DNA of 64,000 nucleotides from Rheinheimera sp. EpRS3 (GTDB lineage: Bacteria; Pseudomonadota; Gammaproteobacteria; Enterobacterales; Alteromonadaceae), in assembly GCF_001513785.1 (NCBI RefSeq), contig NZ_LNQS01000001.1, forward strand, positions 124,001-188,000. Direction: 5' to 3'. The notes below the pieces were generated by a model. It had not been told where the DNA came from. It ran no database searches and saw only the letters and a list, made by a program, of their open reading frames with translations. Position 1 is the first letter of the stretch, and every line of letters starts with the position of its first letter. Of the stretch, positions 51,174 to 59,237 are shown one piece after another. A program made the position numbers and the translations under genes.

Positions 51174-51194
51174 TTGCATCTGGTGCACACCGCT

Positions 51195-52622
51195 TTAACC
51201 CTGCATATCTTCCAGCTCTGTACCTTTGGTTTCATGCACCATTTTGGCGACAAAGAATATTGAGCAAAACGCGCCCAGCGTATATAAACCGTAAGCACCG
51301 GCTAAGCCTATGCCGCTTAATAACAGCGGAAAGGTCATGGTAATAAGGAAGTTACTGCTCCACTGCGCCAGGCCACTTACCGCCAGGCCTGAGCCGCGGA
51401 TCTGGTTGGGGAACATCTCGCCCAGCATCACCCACATTACCGGGCCCCAGGACATATTAAAAAAGAACACATAAGCATTGGCACTAATCAGCGCCACTAT
51501 ACCCCAATCGCCAAGTAACAGCCGACCGTTGGCGTCCTGATCGGCATTGGCAAACGCCAGCACCATCAGCGCCAGCGTAATGGCCATACCCACCGAACCC
51601 CATTTCAGCAACGGCTTGCGGCCAATTTTATCAATAACCAACAGCGTAATAACGCAGGCGGCAATGCTTAGTGCGCCGCTGATCACGTTAATTAGCAGCG
51701 CGTCTGATTCGGAAAAGCCCACCGCCTGCCACAGCACAGCGCCGTAATAAAACACCACATTAATACCAACTAACTGCTGGAAGGTCGCCAGGCCAATACC
51801 AACCCAGACAATACGGCGTAATTTACCGCTTTGCTTATCGAATAAATCGCGCAGCTGTGGTTGATGATTGCCCTCCAGCGACTGCTGGATCTCGGTTAAT
51901 TTGCGCGTTGCTGCCGTGTCGCCATACAACCGGGTTAACACCGTTTTCGCCAGCGCCGTTTTGCCTTTTAGTACCAGAAAACGCGGGCTTTCCGGTATAA
52001 ACAACAGCATCAGTAAAAACAGCACTGCCGGAATAAGCTCCATCCAGAACATCCAGCGCCAGGCGGCAAAATCCAGCCACAGCACAGCGGTGGAGGCGCC
52101 GGCGAATTTTGCCAGCAGATAGTTGCTGATAAAGGCCATAAACAGGCCAAAGATAATGGCAATTTGTTGCACTGTGGTGAGCATGCCACGATAACGCGCC
52201 GGCGCCACTTCAGAGATATAAGCCGGTGCCATCACCGAGGCAGCACCCACGGCTAAACCGCCGAGAATACGGTAAAACACAAACTCCAGCGAACTGTCTG
52301 CCACGCCCGAGCCCCAGGCGCTGATAACAAAAAACACTGCCGCTACCTGCAGTAAGGTACGCCGGCCGCTGACATCGGCGAGACGCCCGGCAAAGAAAGC
52401 CCCAACGGCGCAGCCCAGCAGCATACTGGCGACGTTAAAGCCGGTACCGGCACTTTGCGAGTTAAACGCCTGCTGCAGGCCATCAACGGTGCCGTTAATT
52501 ACCCCGCTGTCGTAGCCAAACAAAAAGCCACCTAAGGTGGCGACTATAGTAATAAATAAAATAAAACCGCGGTTATCGGCTTCTGTCGCAGTGAGCGCTG
52601 CGGTGACTGAGTTAGGCTGCAA
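51195..52622 (-). CDS. Xylose:proton symporter, MFS sugar porter family
   Basis: About 475 residues with 12 membrane segments and the sugar-porter signatures GFLFGYDSGVINGT, GRLADVSGRR, PAYISEVAPARYRG and FIPESPRFLVLKGK. It resembles E. coli XylE and imports xylose with protons. The start is taken at TTG 52622 because AGGAG lies 8 bases upstream; the frame is open to 52655. A XylR-type box (52699) lies in the divergent gap with the GH8 operon, so both are probably xylose-induced. Confidence 0.88.
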   Translation of the reverse strand: MQPNSVTAALTATEADNRGFILFITIVATLGGFLFGYDSGVINGTVDGLQQAFNSQSAGTGFNVASMLLGCAVGAFFAGRLADVSGRRTLLQVAAVFFVISAWGSGVADSSLEFVFYRILGGLAVGAASVMAPAYISEVAPARYRGMLTTVQQIAIIFGLFMAFISNYLLAKFAGASTAVLWLDFAAWRWMFWMELIPAVLFLLMLLFIPESPRFLVLKGKTALAKTVLTRLYGDTAATRKLTEIQQSLEGNHQPQLRDLFDKQSGKLRRIVWVGIGLATFQQLVGINVVFYYGAVLWQAVGFSESDALLINVISGALSIAACVITLLVIDKIGRKPLLKWGSVGMAITLALMVLAFANADQDANGRLLLGDWGIVALISANAYVFFFNMSWGPVMWVMLGEMFPNQIRGSGLAVSGLAQWSSNFLITMTFPLLLSGIGLAGAYGLYTLGAFCSIFFVAKMVHETKGTELEDMQG

Positions 52623-52698
52623 AATTGTGACTCCTGTTATTGTAGTTATCTGCAAGCAGCATAAAGTTTAATCTGTACTTAAGCAGTGTGCTTGTTAA

Positions 52699-52709
52699 AA
52701 AACATAATT
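52699..52709. promoter_or_regulatory. Candidate XylR box, symporter/GH8 divergent promoter
   Basis: AAAACATAATT, followed by C, identical to the boxes at 43122 and 44869. It lies 77 bp upstream of the symporter start and 84 bp upstream of the GH8 start and could serve both. Confidence 0.6.
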
Positions 52710-52792
52710 CTTTCAGTACATTTCGTTAATCCGCTAAGTGGTCTGGCATTGTATGGTAAGGTCAGATTGTCATTATAAAAGTAGCAATATCC

Positions 52793-54142
52793 ATGATGCC
52801 TGCAGCAAAAATACTGCCGTTAACTAAGCCGCTGATGCTGGCCTGCAGCCTGTTTTTGTTATCGGTGCTATCGGTATTGCCGGGCTGTACGGCTAACCGG
52901 CAGGCAGTGAATGTTGAGGCAAAGCAGCCAGAACAGGGCAGTGCTGTTAGTGGCCGTTACGCTAATTTATTTGCTGAGCAGGGCTATAGCCAACAGGCCA
53001 TTAACGCCAAAATTAACCAGGCTTTTAACCAGCTGTTTTATGGCGCACCAGATAGCCAGGCGCTGTACTTTGCTGATGGCAGTAATGCCCAGGGTGCCAA
53101 GGCGTATATCGCAGATATTAATAATAATGATGTGCGCTCTGAGGGTATGTCGTACGGCATGATGATAGCGGTACAGCTGAACAAACAGGCCGAATTTAAT
53201 GCGCTGTGGAACTGGGCTGTCAGCCATATGTTTCAGGCCAACCCGGCACACCCGGCTTATGGCTACTTTGCCTGGTCTGTAGGTACCGACGGTGTAGCGC
53301 TGGATGAAATGCCTGCGCCCGATGGCGAAGAATACTTTGCCACGGCGTTATATTTTGCCTCAGTGCGCTGGGGTGACGGGGCCGGTATTTACCAGTACAA
53401 GGCCAAGGCCGATGAATTGCTGCAGCATATGCGCCATCGCAACCTTATCACCGGCCAGACCCAGCGCGGCAGCCAAACCGCCACTAACCTGTTTCATCCT
53501 GAGTATGCCATGGTGCGCTTTACACCCGATTTAGCCAATGCCGACCATACCGATGCCTCATACCATTTACCGGCTTTTTATGAAGTGTGGGCCAGAATGG
53601 GGCCAGAAGCCGACCGGGCATTCTGGCAAAAGGCTGCGCAAGTTAGCCGCGATTATTTCAGCAAGGCAGCGCACCCGGCAACCGGCCTGACACCAGATTA
53701 CGGCAATTTTGATGGCAGCCCCTGGGCAGCGTCATGGCGGCCCGAGTCGGCCGATTTTCGTTTTGATGCCTGGCGCACAGCGATGAACTGGTCGTTTGAC
53801 TGGAACTGGTGGCGCATGGATGCCAGAGCAGTAGAGCTAAGCAACCGGCTGCAGGCGTTTTTTGTTAGCGAAGGTTTAAGCCGTTACAGCAGCCAGTACA
53901 GCCTGGACGGCAAAAAGCTGGATAACACCCAGCAAAGTGGCTTAGTGGCAATGAATGCTGTGGCCAGCCTGGCGGCTACAGGGCCGGATGCCGGTAAATT
54001 TGTGCAGGCCCTGTGGCAGCTGCCAGTGCCAGAGGGCCATTACCGTTACTATGATGGCATGTTGTATATGCTGGCATTGTTGCATGTAAGCGGGCAGTTT
54101 CAGGCCTGGTTACCCGCACAACAAACAGATAAAACAGAATAA
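52793..54142 (+). CDS. GH8 reducing-end xylose-releasing exo-oligoxylanase (Rex-type), lipoprotein
   Basis: A 449-residue lipoprotein (lipobox LPGC, about Cys32). GH8 catalytic residues appear as Glu117 in VRSEGMSYGMM (acid), Asp177 in APDGEEYF and Asp325 in RFDAWR (probable base). YGYFAWSV and MNWSFDWNWW line the substrate groove. The sequence is closer to Rex enzymes, which trim xylose from the reducing end of xylooligosaccharides, than to GH8 cellulases. First gene of the six-gene xylan operon. An endo-acting GH8 xylanase remains possible. Confidence 0.86.
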   Translation: MMPAAKILPLTKPLMLACSLFLLSVLSVLPGCTANRQAVNVEAKQPEQGSAVSGRYANLFAEQGYSQQAINAKINQAFNQLFYGAPDSQALYFADGSNAQGAKAYIADINNNDVRSEGMSYGMMIAVQLNKQAEFNALWNWAVSHMFQANPAHPAYGYFAWSVGTDGVALDEMPAPDGEEYFATALYFASVRWGDGAGIYQYKAKADELLQHMRHRNLITGQTQRGSQTATNLFHPEYAMVRFTPDLANADHTDASYHLPAFYEVWARMGPEADRAFWQKAAQVSRDYFSKAAHPATGLTPDYGNFDGSPWAASWRPESADFRFDAWRTAMNWSFDWNWWRMDARAVELSNRLQAFFVSEGLSRYSSQYSLDGKKLDNTQQSGLVAMNAVASLAATGPDAGKFVQALWQLPVPEGHYRYYDGMLYMLALLHVSGQFQAWLPAQQTDKTE

Positions 54143-54171
54143 AAACAACGATAATCAACAGGCAGACAAAG

Positions 54172-55689
54172 ATGCAAACAGCTAGCCCAGGTGCTACAGC
54201 AAAACTCAGCACGACAGAAAAACTCAGTGTGACAGAAAAAATTGGCTATAGCCTCGGTGACTTGGCGGCTAATCTGATCTTTCAGACACTGATGACCTTT
54301 CTGGCTTTTTTCTATACCGACGTTTATCAGATCCCGGCCGGCTCGGCGGCGGCGATTATCTTTTTCGGCGGAGTGATTGGCGCCTGCTTTAACCCGGTGA
54401 TGGGGCTGATTGCCGACCGCACGCAAACCCGCTGGGGTAAGTTCAGGCCCTGGATCTTATGGACAGCCGTGCCGTTTGGCGTTATTGCGTTGCTGGCGTT
54501 CAGCACGCCCGATTTTAGCCCGCAGGGTAAAATTATTTATGCTTTTACTACTTATGTGTTGCTGGTGCTGGTGTATTCAGCCAATAACCTGCCGTATTCG
54601 GCATTAAGCGGCGTACTTACCGGCAATATGGCCGAACGTAACAGCCTGTCGGCCTACCGCTTTGTGGCTGTAATGGTGGCGCAGTTTATTATTCAGGCGT
54701 TGTTGCTGCCGCTGGTGCTGATCCTTGGTGATGGCGATAAAGCGGTGGGCTTTGAAAACACCATGACGCTGTTTGCCTGTGTTGGCATCGCTTTTTTTCT
54801 GATCACCTTTATTACCACCAAAGAGCGGGTGCTTACCCTTAGCAGCGGTGCCTCCAGTATCCGTGATGACTTAGGCGATCTGATACACAACAAGCCCTGG
54901 TTTATTCTGCTGCTGTTAACCGTGCTGGTGTTTATTACGCTGGCGCTAAAAGGCGGCATGTATATTTTTTATTTTGAACATTATCTTAGTGAAGCCCATA
55001 TTGCCGGTTTTCTCGATGACATCGGCTTTAACCGCTTTATTGCCGGGCTTAACAGTATGCTTACCGACATGGGCTTAAACGAGTTTCTCTGGCCGAAAGA
55101 CGCGCCTACTTCCGGTTTTAGCCTGTTTAATGCCGGTGGCATTATCTGCATGATTATCGGCATTAGCTTTGCCAAGCCACTGGCCGACAGGTTTGGCAAG
55201 CGTGATGTGTTTGCTGTGGCGCTGTTTATTTCTACGCTGTTTATTCTGCTGTTTTATTTGCTGCCGCCCGATGCCATTGGTCTGGTGTTTTTATCGCAGC
55301 TGCTGCACGGCTTTTTTTACGGCATTACTATTCCGCTGCTGTGGGCCATGATTGCCGACGTAGCCGATTATTCCGAGTGGAAAAACCATCGCCGTGCCAC
55401 TGCCATTATTTTTTCAGCGATGATTTTTGGCCTTAAACTGGGGCTGAGCATTGGCGGCGCTCTGGTAGCCGGCATTCTGGCGCACTACGGTTATGACGCC
55501 CTGTTAGCCACCCAGGCAGAAGACACCATTAACGGCATTAAACTGTCGGTCAGTTTATATGCGGCGCTGCCGTTTTTACTCGGTGTGGCTTGCATGTTTG
55601 TTTATGAAATTAATAAACATAAAGAAATTCAGATTGAACAAGAGCTAAGCCAGCGGCGCGCCGCGGCCGGTTTGCTGCAGGGGGAATAA
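54172..55689 (+). CDS. GPH-family symporter for xylosides/xylooligosaccharides
   Basis: A 505-residue, 12-segment transporter of the glycoside-pentoside-hexuronide:cation family. Signatures are EKIGYSLGDLAANLIFQ, GLIADRTQTRWGKFRPWILW and the late DVADYSEWKNHRRATAI. It imports short xylosides across the inner membrane. It is longer than typical members because of an extra stretch around residues 270-320 between membrane helices. It sits 29 bp after the GH8 gene and 5 bp before a cytoplasmic GH43, which fits import of xylobiose-type sugars followed by intracellular cleavage. Confidence 0.9.
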   Translation: MQTASPGATAKLSTTEKLSVTEKIGYSLGDLAANLIFQTLMTFLAFFYTDVYQIPAGSAAAIIFFGGVIGACFNPVMGLIADRTQTRWGKFRPWILWTAVPFGVIALLAFSTPDFSPQGKIIYAFTTYVLLVLVYSANNLPYSALSGVLTGNMAERNSLSAYRFVAVMVAQFIIQALLLPLVLILGDGDKAVGFENTMTLFACVGIAFFLITFITTKERVLTLSSGASSIRDDLGDLIHNKPWFILLLLTVLVFITLALKGGMYIFYFEHYLSEAHIAGFLDDIGFNRFIAGLNSMLTDMGLNEFLWPKDAPTSGFSLFNAGGIICMIIGISFAKPLADRFGKRDVFAVALFISTLFILLFYLLPPDAIGLVFLSQLLHGFFYGITIPLLWAMIADVADYSEWKNHRRATAIIFSAMIFGLKLGLSIGGALVAGILAHYGYDALLATQAEDTINGIKLSVSLYAALPFLLGVACMFVYEINKHKEIQIEQELSQRRAAAGLLQGE

Positions 55690-55694
55690 CGCTA

Positions 55695-56699
55695 ATGTCC
55701 GAGACCGATTATAAAGCACTAAAAGCCAAAGCAATTTCGCAGCCACTGGTAGAGCATATTTATACTGCCGACCCGTCAGCGCATGTATTTGACGGCCGTA
55801 TTTATATTTACCCGTCGCATGATATTGATGCCGGCATCCCGTTTAACGACAACGGCGATCATTTTGCTATGCAGGATTACCACGTGCTGTCGCTGGACGG
55901 CCCGGATGCCCTTGCTGTGGATCACGGCGTAGCACTGCATATTAACGACGTACCCTGGGCCGAGCGGCAAATGTGGGCACCGGATGCGGCAAAAAAAGGC
56001 GATAAATATTATTTTTATTTTCCGGCGAAAAAAGCCGATGGCCGCTTTCAGCTGGGCGTAGCAACCGGTGATAGCCCAGCCGGGCCTTTTACGGCACAGC
56101 CACAACCGATACAGGGCAGTTACTCGATAGACCCGGCTGTATTTGCCGACGATGACGGCAGCTATTATCTGTACTTTGGCGGCATCTGGGGCGGCCAGTT
56201 ACAGCAGTACCGCAATAACCGCTATGATGCACAATATGCCGAACCGGCTGCCGATGAGCCGGCACTGGGGCCGGAAGTGGCCCGGCTGACCGACAATATG
56301 CTGGAATTTGCCGAAGCACCGCGCGAAATTTTGATTCTGGACGAACACGGCCAGCCATTACTGGCCGGTGATACTGAGCGGCGCTTTTTTGAAGCGTCCT
56401 GGCTGCATAAATATAACGGTAAATACTACTTTTCTTATTCTACCGGCGATACGCACTTTCTTTGCTACGCCACCGGCGACAGCCCCTATGGCCCCTTTAC
56501 TTATCAGGGGCGCATTCTGGAACCGGTAATCGGCTGGACTACCCATCATTCTATCTGCGAATTTAACGGCAAATGGTATCTGTTTTACCACGACTCGGTG
56601 CTGTCTGAAGGGGTAACCCATTTGCGCTCGGTAAAAATGGCTGAACTGCAGCATGACGCCCAGGGCCGGATCCGTACCTTAACACCGTACCGCGACTAA
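55695..56699 (+). CDS. GH43 beta-xylosidase, cytoplasmic
   Basis: A 334-residue single-domain GH43 enzyme without a signal peptide. Catalytic residues are seen in TADPSAHVFDGR (base Asp), SIDPAVFADDDG (pKa-modulating Asp) and RFFEASWLHKYNG (acid Glu). It resembles the group of intracellular xylosidases/arabinofuranosidases that cut imported xylooligosaccharides to xylose. It follows the GPH symporter after 5 bp. No signs of truncation. Confidence 0.88.
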   Translation: MSETDYKALKAKAISQPLVEHIYTADPSAHVFDGRIYIYPSHDIDAGIPFNDNGDHFAMQDYHVLSLDGPDALAVDHGVALHINDVPWAERQMWAPDAAKKGDKYYFYFPAKKADGRFQLGVATGDSPAGPFTAQPQPIQGSYSIDPAVFADDDGSYYLYFGGIWGGQLQQYRNNRYDAQYAEPAADEPALGPEVARLTDNMLEFAEAPREILILDEHGQPLLAGDTERRFFEASWLHKYNGKYYFSYSTGDTHFLCYATGDSPYGPFTYQGRILEPVIGWTTHHSICEFNGKWYLFYHDSVLSEGVTHLRSVKMAELQHDAQGRIRTLTPYRD

Positions 56700-56713
56700 A
56701 CAGGAGGCACCGC

Positions 56714-59185
56714 ATGGCCAGGCAACTGCTTGTAGCACTATTAGGGGTTAGCGCAGTATTTACTGTGTTAGCACAACAGCCTTATCAAAACGCCAGCCTG
56801 AGCACCGAACAACGGGTGGACGATTTACTGGCACGGATGACGCTGGAAGAAAAAGTCGCCCAGCTGCAAACGGTTTGGCAACAGCGCCGAGGTATGGAAA
56901 ACCAGCAACAGCAGTTTTTAGCCAACAAAGCGGCACAAATTATCCCGCTTGGCATTGGCCATATTGGCCGGCCGAGTGAATTTAAAACGCCACAGCAAAC
57001 GGCAGAATTTAACAACGCACTGCAGCGCTGGCTAAAGGAAAATACCCGGCTGGGTATTCCGGCGCTGATGCACGAAGAAGCACTGCATGGCTATGCCGCC
57101 TTTGATGCCACCAGCTTTCCGCAGGCAATAGCGCTGGCCAGTAGCTGGTCGCCAGACGATATGCACGATGTGTATGCACTGGCCGCCCGCGAGATGCGCG
57201 CTACCGGCGCACACTGGGCCTTAACGCCCATTCTGGATATTGCCCGCGACCCGCGCTGGGGCCGGATTGAAGAAACCATGGGCGAAGATCCATACCTGAT
57301 GTCGGCCATGGGGGTCGCAGCAGTACAAGGCTTTCAGGGCAAAACCGGTAAAACCGGCCAGTTTGCGCCAGATAAAGTCGTCGCCACATTAAAGCATCTT
57401 ACCGGCCATGGTCAGCCGCAGGCCGGGTTAAATATTGCCCCGGCACATATAGCCCCGCGTGAGCTGCATGAGGTGTTTTTACCGCCGTTTGAAGCAGCAG
57501 TAAAGCTGGCACATGCCGCCAGTATTATGGCGTCGTACAATGAAATTGATGGTATTCCATCGCATGTTAACCGCGCCTTATTGCAAGATATAGTGCGCAA
57601 GGAATGGGGTTTTAACGGCGTTATTGTCAGCGATTATTTTGCTATTGAAGAGCTGAACAGCCGCCATAGTTTGTACGACACCGAGGCCGCAGCTGCCAAA
57701 GCCGCTTTGCTGGCCGGGGTGGATATGGAAACGCCGGATCCGAAAACTTTCCCGCATTTAACGGCACTGGTGCAAAGTGGCCAGTTAGACGAAAGCGCGA
57801 TAGACACCGCAGTGCGCCGCGTACTGGCGCTGAAATTCCGCCTTGGCTTGTTTGACAATCCCTATGTTGATGCCAGCCAGGCCAATGCGTTGGTAGGCGC
57901 TGTCACAGAGCGCGATTTTGCCCGGCGGGTGGCCGAAAAATCGATGGTGTTGCTAAAAAATAACGGCATCTTGCCGCTAAATGCAGCAAAAATCAGCAAG
58001 CTGGCGGTCATTGGCCCGCATGCCGATGAAGTGTTGCTGGGCGGTTACAGCAGTATTCCGCGCCAGACTGTTAGCATTTATCAGGGCTTAAAACAAAAAC
58101 TGCAGGGCAAGGCAAAGGTGCAGTTTGCCCGCGGTACGGTTCTTACAAAGCAGCTTACCAAAGCAGTAACCGCTGCCACAGCGCAGGAAGAGAATCAGGC
58201 CTTTATTACCTCAGATATCCGCCAGCGCAGCCAGGCGGCAGGTACGTTTTCTATGCAGCGCTGGAACTACGATCCTATAGCACTGGCGACCGACAATGAT
58301 CGTAAAGGCTTGCTGGACGAAGCTGTTGCGCTGGCAAAAACCGCCGATGCGGTGGTGCTGGTGTTAGGTGAAAACGAAGGTTTATCGCGCGAAGCCTGGG
58401 CCGAAAGCCATTTGGGCGACCGCACCAGTTTAGAACTGGTAGGTAACCAGCTGCAACTGGCACAGGCGGTTCTGGCCACCGGCAAACCGGTAGTACTGCT
58501 GCTGACTAACGGCCGGCCGCTGGCGCTGGGCGAGTTGGCCGAAACAGCACCGGCAATTATTGAAGCCTGGTATCTGGGGCAGGAAACCGGTGCTGCTGTA
58601 GCCAATGTGCTGTTTGGCGATGTTAACCCGTCTGGCAAGTTACCGCTGACATTCCCGCGCAGTGCCGGCCATATTCCCAGCTATTACAACCATAAAGCCT
58701 CTGCCAAACGCGGCTATTTATTTGACGACATGAGCCCGTTATACCCGTTTGGTCATGGCCTAAGCTACACCAGCTTTACCTACAGCGATTTGCAAATTGA
58801 CGCCAGCGACGCCCGCGCCAATGGTGAAGTGCAGATCAGCCTGACCGTGCAAAACAACGGCCAGCGCCAGGGTACTGAAGTGGTGCAGTTGTATATTAAT
58901 GATCCGCTGGCCAGTGTCACCCGGCCGGTGCAGCAGTTAACCGGTTTTAAACGGGTGCCGCTGCAGCCCGGCGAGCAGGCCACACTGCGGTTTACCGTGC
59001 CGGTTAACCTGCTGGCGTTTTTTGATCAGCACATGCGCTGGGTAGTGGAACCGGGCGAAATCCGCCTGATGCTGGGTAGCTCGTCGGCAGACATCCGCTT
59101 AAAAGGCAGTTTTGTTATCAAAGGTGACGTGACTGAGGTAGCTAACAATAAGGCGTATCTGAGCCAGGCCGTGATCAGCAATTAA
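56714..59185 (+). CDS. GH3 beta-xylosidase/beta-glucosidase with Fn3-like C-terminal domain, exported
   Basis: An 823-residue three-domain GH3 enzyme with signal peptide (TVLAQQ). Substrate-site motifs are MHEEALHGYAAFDATSFPQA and RDPRWGRIEETMGEDPYL. The nucleophile is Asp in GVIVSDYFAIEEL. The second domain has VVLVLGENEGLSREA, and the fibronectin-type domain GTEVVQLYINDP follows at about 710-800. The HGY-ATSFPQA form is common in xylosidases, and the operon is for xylan, so periplasmic beta-xylosidase is the best call. beta-glucosidase activity cannot be ruled out. AGGAGG precedes the ATG. Confidence 0.88.
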   Translation: MARQLLVALLGVSAVFTVLAQQPYQNASLSTEQRVDDLLARMTLEEKVAQLQTVWQQRRGMENQQQQFLANKAAQIIPLGIGHIGRPSEFKTPQQTAEFNNALQRWLKENTRLGIPALMHEEALHGYAAFDATSFPQAIALASSWSPDDMHDVYALAAREMRATGAHWALTPILDIARDPRWGRIEETMGEDPYLMSAMGVAAVQGFQGKTGKTGQFAPDKVVATLKHLTGHGQPQAGLNIAPAHIAPRELHEVFLPPFEAAVKLAHAASIMASYNEIDGIPSHVNRALLQDIVRKEWGFNGVIVSDYFAIEELNSRHSLYDTEAAAAKAALLAGVDMETPDPKTFPHLTALVQSGQLDESAIDTAVRRVLALKFRLGLFDNPYVDASQANALVGAVTERDFARRVAEKSMVLLKNNGILPLNAAKISKLAVIGPHADEVLLGGYSSIPRQTVSIYQGLKQKLQGKAKVQFARGTVLTKQLTKAVTAATAQEENQAFITSDIRQRSQAAGTFSMQRWNYDPIALATDNDRKGLLDEAVALAKTADAVVLVLGENEGLSREAWAESHLGDRTSLELVGNQLQLAQAVLATGKPVVLLLTNGRPLALGELAETAPAIIEAWYLGQETGAAVANVLFGDVNPSGKLPLTFPRSAGHIPSYYNHKASAKRGYLFDDMSPLYPFGHGLSYTSFTYSDLQIDASDARANGEVQISLTVQNNGQRQGTEVVQLYINDPLASVTRPVQQLTGFKRVPLQPGEQATLRFTVPVNLLAFFDQHMRWVVEPGEIRLMLGSSSADIRLKGSFVIKGDVTEVANNKAYLSQAVISN

Positions 59186-59237
59186 TAACCGCGGTGGGCA
59201 TATCACAACATAACTAACCGCACTGGCGGGAGGAATT

